From: Pseudonocardia xinjiangensis
Lineage (GTDB): Bacteria > Actinomycetota > Actinomycetes > Mycobacteriales > Pseudonocardiaceae
Assembly (NCBI RefSeq): GCF_012911925.1
Contig: NZ_JAAXKY010000001.1
Location: forward strand, 152,453-216,452
Direction of reading: 5' to 3'
Length of the DNA: 64,000 nucleotides
Within the stretch, counting starts at the first letter, position 1, and each line of letters begins with the position of its first letter. Below, one piece after another: positions 1 through 8,221 of the stretch. The notes beneath the pieces were generated by a model. The model saw nothing but the letters and a program-made list of their open reading frames with translations, was not told where the DNA came from and made no database searches. The position numbers and the translations under genes were made by a program.

Positions 1-744
1 GATCATGGCTTCGGACACGGCAGGGTCGCGTTCGTAGTCCCGTGCCAGACGGCGATGTGCAGTGATCCAGGCGAAGGTGCGTTCGACGGCCCAGCGACGC
101 GGTATGACGGCGAAGCCGCGCTGGGCAGCGGGCTTGCGCACGATGTGCAGGGTGGTGGCCAGGATGGTGGTGGCCCAGTCGAGCAGGCGGCCGGCGAACC
201 CGGCGTCGGCGAAGACGAACCGGACCGGTGTGTGCAGGTAGGTCTCCAGCAGGACCGGCTTGGCGCCATCGCGGTCCTGGACGCCGGCGGAGAGGACGAC
301 GACGGTGAGCAGCAGCCCGAGGGTGTCGGTGACGATGAACCGCTTCCGCCCGTTGATCTTCTTGCCGGCGTCGTAGCCGCGGGAGTTCCGCCCGACGGTG
401 TTGGCACCCTTGACGCTCTGGGAGTCGATCAACCCGGCGCTCGGTTCGGCGTTGCGGCCTTCCTGGATCCGCAGCTGCCCACGCGCCACCGGCAGGATCT
501 TCTCGGTCACCTTGGCCTCCTCCCAGCGGTTGAAGTACCAGTACACCGTCTGCCAGGGCGGGAAGTCGGCCGGTAGCTGCCGCCACGCACAACCCGTCCG
601 CACCACGTAGAGGATCGCGTCCACCAGGGCGCGGCGGGGGTGCTTCTCCGGCCACCCTCCAGTCCGCACCTGCGGCAGCTGCGGCTCGATCAGAGCCCAC
701 TGCTCGTCACTGGTGTCCGAGGGATACCCCGCGCGTCGTGCCAT
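1..744 (-). CDS. IS5-family DDE transposase, 3' end outside the window
   Basis: This transposase catalyses movement of its own IS. From the ATG at 744 there are 248 uninterrupted codons running off the window. The N-terminal region carries the usual IS5 DUF4096-type start (YPSDTSDEQW) and a CAWRQLP block. The middle has LIDSQSVKGANTVG and GYDAGKKINGRKRF, typical of the DDE core, and the C-terminal RRWAVERTFAW block carries the catalytic glutamate. Its closest relative in the window is the transposase at 13156-14268. No frameshift is visible, so it may be functional if the missing end is intact. Confidence 0.85.
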   Translation of the reverse strand, partial: MARRAGYPSDTSDEQWALIEPQLPQVRTGGWPEKHPRRALVDAILYVVRTGCAWRQLPADFPPWQTVYWYFNRWEEAKVTEKILPVARGQLRIQEGRNAEPSAGLIDSQSVKGANTVGRNSRGYDAGKKINGRKRFIVTDTLGLLLTVVVLSAGVQDRDGAKPVLLETYLHTPVRFVFADAGFAGRLLDWATTILATTLHIVRKPAAQRGFAVIPRRWAVERTFAWITAHRRLARDYERDPAVSEAMI

Positions 745-810
745 CCGGCCAAACTTGATCAATCGGCGGGTGAGGTCACGCAGGCGCGCCGATCCTTCTC
801 ATACACGCTC
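1..810 (-). mobile_element. IS5-family insertion sequence, cut by the window edge
   Basis: The element runs off the left edge. Its upstream end is marked at 791-810 by a sequence whose complement reads GAGCGTGTATGAGAAGGATC, matching the terminal inverted repeat of the complete copy at 13416-14334. The transposase inside it is clearly related to that copy but not identical, so these are two diverged members of one IS group. Confidence 0.8.
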
Positions 811-827
811 GCTCTCAAGGAGCAGCC

Positions 828-1184
828 TCACTGCAGCCACCGAGGTGGTGCCGGCGGTTTCGGCACCCGCGCCGGGCCGTTGCGGTCCCTCGTGTAGGAC
901 TCGTAGTCGACGAAGTGGCGCCGCCGGCTAAGGTAGTGCGCGTAGTGCTCAAAGTGCCATCGGCACGCGTCGAAGAACGCCTGGTGGCCGTTCAGCCCGA
1001 GTCGCGTGCACAGCCGCTCGACGTCGTCGAGCCCGTTCACCAAATCCGCGCACTGTCGGGCATAGGCCCCGTTCGCCCCGTAGAGCACGCCGGCGGGCAG
1101 CTCGTGGACCGCGCACGACAGCCAGTCCATGGCGCGCCGGTACTCGGCGCGGTCAAGGTCTGCCTGCTCCGTCATGACAGTCAT
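828..1184 (-). CDS. hypothetical protein
   Basis: A 118-residue reading frame with balanced amino-acid composition, unlike the Arg/Pro/Ser-rich antisense frames around it. It is rich in His, Trp, Tyr and Arg and probably helical (the stretch HFEHYAHYLSRRRHFVDYESY is notable). No signal peptide, membrane segment or known motif is visible. It lies immediately upstream of the IS5 element at 1-810 and ends 18 bases from its inverted repeat, so its C terminus could have been altered by insertion. I do not recognise the family. Confidence 0.5.
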   Translation of the reverse strand: MTVMTEQADLDRAEYRRAMDWLSCAVHELPAGVLYGANGAYARQCADLVNGLDDVERLCTRLGLNGHQAFFDACRWHFEHYAHYLSRRRHFVDYESYTRDRNGPARVPKPPAPPRWLQ

Positions 1185-1385
1185 GATGCCGGCATCGACT
1201 GAACTGGCAGTCCACTACAACCGCTCGTTCGATCCGCAAACATGCGCGAGCTCGGCTGGCCGGCGAGGTTTCCTCGCTCGACGGCTGGGCCGGCGGGTCT
1301 ACAACAGCGGCGCGTGGCGCGAGATCGACAGGCGGCGCACCGACGTGCAGTACCGCGACCTCGCCATCGTCGGGCACCTCCTTCG

Positions 1386-1568
1386 TTCGCCTGGATCACC
1401 GCCTACCGCCACTTCCCCCACTACGAACGCCACCCCGCCATGTCCGAGGCCATGCTCCGCTGGGCCGCGATCACCACAATCACCCGTCAAACGCCCGCGG
1501 CTGGCCCGCAACCCGCCAACAGAAGCACACCTCACACCCTCAACTCGATCTTCTCAAACACGCTCTAA
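1386..1568 (+). pseudogene. IS5 transposase C-terminal remnant with terminal repeat
   Basis: The frame encodes FAWITAYRHFPHYERHPAMS followed by EAMLRWAAI, which aligns with the C terminus of the IS5 transposases at 1-744 and 13156-14268. The end of the fragment contains the IS terminal repeat (TCTCAAACACGCTCT, ending at 1567). Everything upstream of about 1386 is unrelated, so only the 3' end of an older IS copy survives. A second similar end, GAACGCGTTTGAGAGG, begins at 1568, which hints at two nested ends. Confidence 0.65.
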
Positions 1569-1696
1569 GAACGCGTTTGAGAGGGGTCGGCGTGTCGACG
1601 TGATCTTGCCGGCCGGATGGTCGACGGTGGCCGGATGGTTCGGCATGCGCAGCGGTACCCCTCAGACACACACGCCTCGGGCGAGCTGGCCATCTG

Positions 1697-1802
1697 GCGT
1701 CATCGCCGTCGCGTAGCAGCGCACGGAGCCGGTTGATCTGGACGGTGCTGGCATGGTGAGGTCGTGGCGTGCACCAGCAGGGTCCGCAGCGCTTCACGAT
1801 CC
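1697..1802 (-). pseudogene. IS110-family transposase fragment
   Basis: Two short pieces in different frames, EALRTLLVHA and ASTVQINRLRALLRDGDD, match the central region of IS110 transposases, where a leucine-rich stretch is followed by random-coil residues and INQLRALL. A frameshift separates them. No catalytic domain remains. From here to 2444 I see no other supported gene; the open frames there are short and of poor composition. Confidence 0.4.
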
Positions 1803-2444
1803 CGTGCGCCGACGTAGCTCCCGGTCCCAGATTGATCTCATTCGCGCACCGGACGTCATCGCAGACGCTGCAGCCGATGGCGAAGATCCGGGTCCCGGAC
1901 CTCATGCGCGAGCTGAGGCGCGGGAGTCGGGGTCAAGATTCGCGCGCCGTTGACAGGGCGCCCGGGCACTGCCTCAACTTCGGGGAATCGCCCATCGCAG
2001 CATCGCCCCCATCCACGTGGCTGCAGCAGGTGCGGCAGCGGGTGGATCCACACGCGCTCATGCTCGTGAACCATCCCGTTCCGGCTGGATGACGGTCCCA
2101 TGACCAGTCGCTGCACGACTTCGTCCGCTTTGCGGCGTCCATGGTGGTGGACGGGCTCAGTTGTAGGCCACGTGCCACGGTTTAGGCCGCCGGCCCCAGC
2201 CCTGGGAACGAGCTCGTGACTACGTCCGCACGTACTACGGGTTCGTCGGCGCCACGACGCCGACCACTGACCGAACACGCTCTCAATGAACCGGAGCGCC
2301 TCCGCGTGGCCCGAGATGCGCTGGCCGAGGTCGGGGAACCCCGGCGCCGGTGTCGAGCAGACCCGCGCATGCCCCGCGTAGCGCCGGGCACTTCACCGCG
2401 GTGGGTTCCTGATGTCCTTTCGGAGGGGCGAGCTGGGGCTCCCT

Positions 2445-3404
2445 CTATGGAGTCGCTTGGTCATCTAGTTCTCGACCGCATCTGACCACGACCTCGCGTA
2501 GCCAGCGGTGCGCGGGATCCCGTTCGCGGGCCTCGTCCCAGGACATGTACTCCACAAGCCGGGGCAGGGAATGAGGTAAGCGCAGTATTCGAACCTTTGC
2601 CGCACTGCACGCCACAACTCGTGACGGGACAACTGCCAGACGCTCGGTGCCCGCGATGAGGGCTGGTGCAGCCATGACGCTTTCGACGACGATCATCTGA
2701 GAATCATGATGGCCGTTGCGGAGGTAGCTCAGCGACGGGAGCAGGTTGGACTGGTGTCGAAACCAGTGCACCCACTGTGCTTGGCGGAGGTCCTCGCGCG
2801 TCGGTTGATCACTGAATGTTGCGTTGTCAGCGGAGGCAATGCATACCCAGGGATCTTTGAACAACTCGGCGCTTGAGGTGGGGCGGTTGATGCCTCGCGG
2901 AAGGATCCACGCGTCGAGCTCACGAAGCAGGTTGTCGTGTGCATCTGTGATCATCTCGCTGGGATGCAGGAGCCGCATGCGCGCGCGGGGAGCTCGCAGG
3001 GTCATCTCCCGCATCAGTAGTGGTCCGAGCGTATGAATGACGTAGTCCGACGCCATGATGGTGAAACTACGTGTGCAGGTGGCAGCGTCAAAGACCGAGG
3101 CGACGCCAAAGACCCTCTCCGCGTAGTCGGCTGCTTCCCGCACCTCATCTGACATAGCAGCAGCGAACGGTGTGAGCCGGTAGCCGCGGGGGCCGCGTAC
3201 GAGGAGGTCATCGCCGAAGTGGCGGCGGAGGCGGGCAAGGGCAGAGCTGAGCCCGGGTTGGCTGCGTCCCAATCGTTCCGCGGCGCGCGTGACGCTCTTT
3301 TCTACGATCAACGCTTCGAGCGCAAGCATCAGGTTGAGATCGACATTGGCGAGGCGTTTGCGGTCCATCATCTTGTCAATGATACGTGTCGATAGCAGGG
3401 ACAT
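2445..3404 (-). CDS. LysR-family transcriptional regulator (NodD-like)
   Basis: DNA-binding regulator of 319 residues, the usual length for LysR proteins. A winged helix-turn-helix occupies roughly residues 18-78 (VDLNLMLALEALIVEKSVTR, then AAERLGRSQPGLSSALARLR), and the effector-binding domain fills the remainder. Both the helix pattern and the VRGPRGYRLTP wing resemble the NodD/aromatic-responsive branch. It is transcribed away from the metallo-beta-lactamase remnant at 3440. Of the three Met codons near the start, the last (MDRKRLANVDLNL) fits family alignments best, so the true N terminus may be about 12 residues shorter. The target is unknown; the permease-oxidase operon at 3897-6644 is a candidate by proximity. 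Confidence 0.9.
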   Translation of the reverse strand: MSLLSTRIIDKMMDRKRLANVDLNLMLALEALIVEKSVTRAAERLGRSQPGLSSALARLRRHFGDDLLVRGPRGYRLTPFAAAMSDEVREAADYAERVFGVASVFDAATCTRSFTIMASDYVIHTLGPLLMREMTLRAPRARMRLLHPSEMITDAHDNLLRELDAWILPRGINRPTSSAELFKDPWVCIASADNATFSDQPTREDLRQAQWVHWFRHQSNLLPSLSYLRNGHHDSQMIVVESVMAAPALIAGTERLAVVPSRVVACSAAKVRILRLPHSLPRLVEYMSWDEARERDPAHRWLREVVVRCGRELDDQATP

Positions 3405-3439
3405 CTGGGCTGCCTGTCGACGATGACGCTGCTCGTTCT

Positions 3440-3800
3440 ATGATGAAGGTTCGAGTGCCTTCTGAACCACCCAGCTTACATGTGGTTCTGCATCCCTTTG
3501 TGCCGGTACCGGTGTACCTGTTGCGGACCAGTAGGGGATACGTATTGGTCGACACCGGGATCGATCCGGACGCCATCAAGGACCCAAAGGGCACGTGGGG
3601 CCAGAGCTAATGCGCTCGCTGGTGCCGTACATGACCGAGGCAAACCACCCGTACGCACAGCTGGCGTTGGTTGGTGTCGACATCGCCCGCCCCCCAGGTA
3701 CGCGGCCGACTCACCGAGGAGCCGGTCCGCCGCGGCAAGCGGTTCACAGATGCTGCCGCTATCGAGCGACGCCATCATTCTAAACGGATTGCCGCACTAC
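3440..3800 (+). pseudogene. metallo-beta-lactamase-fold hydrolase remnant
   Basis: The frame from the ATG at 3440 encodes an N terminus typical of MBL-fold hydrolases (VPVYLLRTSRGYVLVDTGID), but stops at 3610. A second frame from 3595 continues with LMRSLVPYMTEANHPYAQ before degenerating near 3783. The HxHxDH zinc motif that should follow is absent, so the gene is deleted internally and inactive. It is divergent from the LysR gene at 2445-3404 and may have been a regulatory target of it. Confidence 0.5.
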
Positions 3801-3896
3801 AAGGGCGGCCCGACGGCTAACAATGATTGATGTTGGCGCGCCATCGCTCGATCTACTACTAATTCAACCTGGAGAATGCATAGTTTTTTGCTTGAA

Positions 3897-5513
3897 TCAG
3901 TCCTGCCGCCGGGAGAATTGTGAATGCCGGCGTCCGTAGCCGCCGTAAACGACCAGGCCAACCGCCATCCAGATGACGAAGCGCAGCCAGGTCTGGATTG
4001 TGAGGTTGATCATCAGCCACAGGCATGCGAGCACGGACAAGATCGGGATCAGCGGCATCATGGGGGTGCGGAATGCGCGCGGCAGTTCGGGGCGGGTGCG
4101 CCGCAAAATGATCACACCGGTCGACACGAGCAAGAACGCGAACAATGTCCCGATGTTGACCATCTCCCCCAGGGTGTCGGCCGGTATGAACGCAGCAGCG
4201 AGCTCCACCGCTGCGCCGACGATCAGTGTGCTCCGAGCGGGGACGTCTGCTGAGTTGATGCGCGCCAAGTGGCGCGGTAAAAGCCCGTCGCGTGACATCG
4301 CGAGCAGCACTCGAGTCTGCCCAAGCATCGCCACGAGTACGACCGTGGTCAGGCCGGTCAACGCTCCTAAGGAGATCACAACGACCGCCCAGCCGACCCC
4401 GTTGAGCGCGAATGCGGTGGCCAGCGTCGCCGTGGTGCCGTCGGGCCGGGTAGCCAATGCCGTGTAGTCGACCATTCCGGTGAGCACGAGCGAGACTGCC
4501 ACGTACAGCACGGTGATCGGCACCAGTGCACCGAGGATGCCGCGGGGTACGGCCTTCTGCGGGTTGCGCGTCTCCTCGGCGGCGGTGGCCACGATGTCGA
4601 ATCCGACGAACGCGAAGAACACCAGCGATGCCGCCGCGAACAGTCCGCCCACCCCAAAACTGCCGCCCCATCTACCGCCGAGCACGGTCAGCAGGCTCTC
4701 GTGCAGCGACGATCCTCCGTTGGTGGCGCATCGGCTGGTTGTCGACGGCGGGATGAACGGGGTGTAGTTGGACGCCTTGACGTAGCGGGCGCCGACCGCG
4801 ACCACCAGAACCACCACCAGCACCTTGAACGCCGTGATGATCTTGCTCACCCGACTCGACATCTTCACCCCGAGCACGAGGACTGTCGTGAGCGCTATGG
4901 CGATCAGCAGGGCGGCCCAGTCGAACCCGATCGCTCCCCACCTCAACTCCGTTGCTGGCAGCGGCACCCCGACCAGTCCCAGAAACTGCACGAGGTAGGC
5001 CGACCATGCCCTGGAAACCAGCGCGGCCCCTACTCCGCACTCCAGCACTAGGTCCCAGCCGACCACCCATGCCAACAGCTCGCCGAAAGTGGCATACGAA
5101 TAGGTGTAAGCGCTGCCGGCCACGGGGACGATGGAGGCGAACTCGGCATAACACAACGCGGCCAGGCCACACGCGACCGCCGCGATCACAAACGCCAACG
5201 AGACCGACGGCCCGGCCACATCGCCGGCGATGCTCGCAGTCACGCTGAAGATCCCTGCGCCGACCACGACCGCAACTCCGAACACCACCAGGTCCAGCGC
5301 GCCCAGCTCCTTGCGAAGACGTCGACCCGGCTCGTCAGCATTGGCCAGGGACTGCTCAACGGACTTCACCCGGGACCAGCCACCCCGGACGGCGGACGCC
5401 CTACCAGGCCAACTCACCGAAGCGCCCCCACCAATCGCATGCAAATGCCGTCCGAGGCCGGTGACAGGCGCCGCGTAGCTGGCCCCATTCAGTAGATCCG
5501 CTGCTGCAGGCAC
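3897..5513 (-). CDS. APC-superfamily amino acid permease
   Basis: Integral membrane transporter of the cationic amino acid transporter/YfnA-like group. The hydrophobic profile suggests about 12-14 transmembrane segments. Diagnostic features are the first helix with VVVGAGIFSVT, the CYAEFASIVPVAGSAYTYSY loop, and SLVFFAFVGFDIVATAAEE in the middle. Homologues usually begin just before KSVEQSLANADEPGRRLRKE, so the real start is probably a GTG at 5369 and not the distal Met at 5513, whose 48 extra residues look like leader. Only 15 bases separate it from the upstream oxidase gene, which suggests co-transcription and import of an amino or hydroxy acid substrate. It appears intact. Confidence 0.92.
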   Translation of the reverse strand: MPAAADLLNGASYAAPVTGLGRHLHAIGGGASVSWPGRASAVRGGWSRVKSVEQSLANADEPGRRLRKELGALDLVVFGVAVVVGAGIFSVTASIAGDVAGPSVSLAFVIAAVACGLAALCYAEFASIVPVAGSAYTYSYATFGELLAWVVGWDLVLECGVGAALVSRAWSAYLVQFLGLVGVPLPATELRWGAIGFDWAALLIAIALTTVLVLGVKMSSRVSKIITAFKVLVVVLVVAVGARYVKASNYTPFIPPSTTSRCATNGGSSLHESLLTVLGGRWGGSFGVGGLFAAASLVFFAFVGFDIVATAAEETRNPQKAVPRGILGALVPITVLYVAVSLVLTGMVDYTALATRPDGTTATLATAFALNGVGWAVVVISLGALTGLTTVVLVAMLGQTRVLLAMSRDGLLPRHLARINSADVPARSTLIVGAAVELAAAFIPADTLGEMVNIGTLFAFLLVSTGVIILRRTRPELPRAFRTPMMPLIPILSVLACLWLMINLTIQTWLRFVIWMAVGLVVYGGYGRRHSQFSRRQD

Positions 5514-5528
5514 CGTGTACGTACTCGC

Positions 5529-6644
5529 TCACAGGACGTTGGCCCGCAGCGCAGAACAGTCGAGCTCGCCGACACCAGCAACCCCGAGCAGGGTCAGCAC
5601 GGTCAACATCTCCGCACGAAGCAATTGATGCACCCGGCGGACCCCGGACTCGCCGTCAGCAGCCAACCCATAGGCGGCAAGTCGCCCGATCACCACCACA
5701 TCAGCGCCCAGCGCCAGGGCCGTGACGATGTCGCTGCCACGCCGGATCCCACTGTCGAACGCGACCTGCACCCGTCCGGCAACGGCCGATACGACCTCGG
5801 GCAATTGGTCAAGTGCCGCAGGCACGCCATCGAGCTGGCGACCGCCATGATTGGAGACCAACACACCGTCAGCCCCGGCCTCGACCGCTGCACGTGCATC
5901 TGCCCCGGTGAGCACACCTTTCGCAACCCAGGGCAGCGACGTCTCATTCATCAGCTCGCCGAGCTGCCCCCAGCTCCACCCTGGCCCGGAATGCGCGAAG
6001 AGCTTCCTAAATACGTTCTCCGGACTGGTCGGACCACCGGGCGGATAGTTACCAGATGCTACTTCGAAGTTCCGCTCGAATCGGTTCCGCAAGTCGCGTT
6101 CCCGCCGGCCGGCGGTGGGAAAATCCACGGTGACGCAGACTGCCTGGTATCCCGCCAGCTCGATCCGGCGCAGCATCTCCACGAAATGCTCCGGGATGCC
6201 CATCGGGTGCAGCTGTGCAATGTAGGACGCGCCAGGTGCGGCCTCGGCAACAGCTTCGAAAGAGTAGGTCCCTGCCTCCGGCACAATACTCACAACCCCC
6301 TCGGCAGCATTCGCCCGGGCCACCGCGCGCTGTCCCTCAGGATGGAACAAGCCATCCGCGCCGAACGGCGCGGTGAGAACGGGAATCGCCAGAGGTACAC
6401 CCAAGAAGCTGGTCGACAACTCGGGCGTCCCGCAACCGGTCATGACCCGCGGAACGAAGCTCCACCGGTGGAACGCTCCCCGGTTGTCCCGCAGCGTCCG
6501 CTCCTCACCGGCTCCACCCTCGAGAAAGTCCAGTACATCTGTCGGCAACGCAGAACGCGCGACGTCGGCGATCTCGGAAAATGTCAGGAAGGAGCCCATA
6601 CCACCCCAGAATGACGGGGGCGTCCTCGCAGGGAGTAAATCCAT
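5529..6644 (-). CDS. FMN-dependent alpha-hydroxy-acid oxidizing protein, copy 1
   Basis: A 371-residue member of the glycolate oxidase/lactate dehydrogenase/mandelate dehydrogenase TIM-barrel family, expected to oxidise a 2-hydroxy acid to the 2-oxo acid. Visible are the N-terminal ADVLDFLEGG-like block, the FMN-binding core, the catalytic Lys in WVAKGV, the catalytic His and Arg in SNHGGRQLDG, and the phosphate-binding FDSGIRRGSDIVTALALGA. The family tyrosine in the usual QLY motif is replaced by His (QLH), also in the paralogue at 16188. The ATG at 6644 was chosen because a GGAAG box lies about 8-12 bases upstream; longer starts are possible. It heads a two-gene unit with the permease. Confidence 0.88.
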   Translation of the reverse strand: MDLLPARTPPSFWGGMGSFLTFSEIADVARSALPTDVLDFLEGGAGEERTLRDNRGAFHRWSFVPRVMTGCGTPELSTSFLGVPLAIPVLTAPFGADGLFHPEGQRAVARANAAEGVVSIVPEAGTYSFEAVAEAAPGASYIAQLHPMGIPEHFVEMLRRIELAGYQAVCVTVDFPTAGRRERDLRNRFERNFEVASGNYPPGGPTSPENVFRKLFAHSGPGWSWGQLGELMNETSLPWVAKGVLTGADARAAVEAGADGVLVSNHGGRQLDGVPAALDQLPEVVSAVAGRVQVAFDSGIRRGSDIVTALALGADVVVIGRLAAYGLAADGESGVRRVHQLLRAEMLTVLTLLGVAGVGELDCSALRANVL

Positions 6645-6880
6645 GGATGTCTTCTTCCATTTCGGCGACATATTCGATTGATTTAGTAGAATGCGGATGC
6701 CCTGACTGGTAGGCCCTCCACGAAGCAAGCAAATGCCGGAAACATTCCGTTGATTCATTAGCTTGCCCTGTCTAGCTCGGACGAAACACCTGTTGCGATG
6801 TTGTCCTGCGAGTCTGCTGAGCCTCAGGCCCTCCGGAAGTCGCTCGAGGTGAGGACCTCCGTCGTGTCAGCAGCGGCAGG

Positions 6881-6918
6881 GCCGCCGACGGCCTTACAGG
6901 CCGCCGACGGCCTTTCAG
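6881..6918. repeat. 19-bp tandem repeat, two units
   Basis: Two adjacent 19-base units, GCCGCCGACGGCCTTACAG and GCCGCCGACGGCCTTTCAG, differ at one base. They lie upstream of the oxidase gene at 5529-6644, at the edge of the duplicated block starting near 6915. The equivalent position next to the second block has no such repeat. Confidence 0.8.
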
Positions 6919-7460
6919 TACGCGCAGCGGGTCGCGCACTCCGGATCCTTCCCGGTGGGGTTGTCGCGGCTCCGCCTCGCTCGACAGCACGGCGCCCCCC
7001 GCCGCTTGCTATCGACTCGGTAGGCCGTCCACGGGTCTCACCAAACGCAGTCTCCTGCGTCGTCGGAGGGATGAATTAACGAACAGGAATACGCGAAACG
7101 GCGCCGGATGATGTCAGAATCGCACCGCAGCAGCCAGAAAGGTAGGTCATCCTGGTGGCACGTCGGCAGCAGTCCGGACTCTGCGCCAATGTCACTGGAG
7201 ATCCCCACCGTAGCCCGCAACGGAACGGTTAGCTCGGTGAGCCGCGGTCATCGAAAAAGGGGGGCCGCGTGGTCCGTTGTGTTCAGTACCGGGTCTTGTC
7301 ATCGTCTGCGCTCTCCCTAGGGGTGCGATTTCATACTCTCCCTAAGCTAGGCGTCCCGCCCGGGGTTTGCCAGGTTCCGTTGCCAATAACGGACATCAGC
7401 AACGCGATATTTCGCGGTCCAGACATATGGGCGAGAGACGGCGAGCGGTAGTCAACCTCA
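6915..7460. repeat. duplicated non-coding block, copy 1
   Basis: This 546-base stretch aligns along its whole length with 18883-19428 in the same orientation. Matching landmarks include TCGCGCACTCC versus TCGCGCGCTCC, ATACGCGAAACGGCG in both, GTCATCCTGGTGGCAC versus GTCGTCCTGGTGGCAC, and GGACATCA near the right end. Small indels break every reading frame in both copies, so it does not look like a shared protein. Both copies lie upstream of minus-strand catabolic operons. It could be a duplicated promoter/leader or a decayed gene. No supported gene lies between 6645 and 7640. Confidence 0.75.
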
Positions 7461-7641
7461 GATCAAGGGTCTTTACCCGATCGAAGCATTGCAGCTGTGC
7501 GCCCACCAGTCCGCGCAAGCAGGTTGGAGCAATCTCACGACCGGCGGCGTGAATGGCGGCCGCGACGCCGAACATCGGCAGCCAACTCGGCTCGGCGATC
7601 GCTGACATGGCCTCCCCGTAGCGTGAGAACGTGATCTATCG

Positions 7642-7971
7642 TCACGCCCTGGATGACAGTCTGTTGCGCGCCCGGCCATAGACTTGGCAGAACAGCCGCT
7701 CCGCGCTGATTGGGGCATCGGAGCGCTGCGGCGGGCTGACATCAACGGCAAGCACGATCCGACCGTCCGCAGCCTGGGGCAGCGGCAAGGACGCCAGCGT
7801 CCGACGGATCCGCTCCGGTTCCACCCGGCCATGGTTCAGCGCGTCATACATCGCGCCGTGCCCGCGCCGATGCTCGGCCGCCAGGGTTAGGTCGACCAGC
7901 GTCCTCATCGGCCCATCGGCACACAACACCGCATTGGTCAGCTTGAACAGCACATCAGCCCGCGCGGTCAA
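7642..7971 (-). pseudogene. transposase N-terminal fragment (IS701-like)
   Basis: The frame encodes an N-terminal segment seen in actinobacterial IS701-like transposases: VLFKLTNAVLCADGPMRTLV, LAAEHRRGHGAMYDALNHGR and RIVLAVDVSP, the last carrying a predicted first catalytic Asp. It ends about 110 codons in; full-length proteins are several times longer. A further open stretch at 7396-7608 on the same strand (AAAIHAAGREIAPTCLRGL) may be another piece of the same or another broken gene, but I cannot name it. Confidence 0.6.
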
Positions 7972-7982
7972 ACTCCCGGAGC

Positions 7983-8220
7983 GTGCGGGGGGCCGACACC
8001 GTCGGGCGTGAGTGCCGCGGCTACGACGCGGGCAAGAAAATCAACGGCCGGAAGCGGTTCATCGTCACCAACACCCTCGGCCTGCTGCTGGTCGTGGTGG
8101 TCGTGGCTGCATCGCTGCAAGACCGCGACGGCACCAAACCCGCCCTCGACCCACGACCCCGCTGCTCGTCGTCACCATCGGCGGGATCGGGGGCGCCCTG
8201 CAACGGCTGCCGTCGTGGGT
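7983..8220 (+). pseudogene. IS5 transposase internal fragment
   Basis: The frame contains RGADTVGRECRGYDAGKKIN followed by GRKRFIVTNTLGLLL, matching the central DDE region of the two larger IS5 copies here. It has no start, no C terminus and no inverted repeats. It abuts the 3' end of the acyl-CoA ligase gene and has lost its reading frame by about 8160. Confidence 0.75.
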
Positions 8221-8221
8221 G

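Noticed and set aside
2182..2485. Small open frames with a HALNEPERLRVARD stretch between 2.2 and 2.5 kb
   Set aside because: One short protein-like stretch only, no homology that I can name and no start signal; possibly an IS remnant but not supportable.
7108..7320. Short plus-strand open frame inside the duplicated block
   Set aside because: The matching positions in the second copy contain stops and indels, so it is not a conserved protein.
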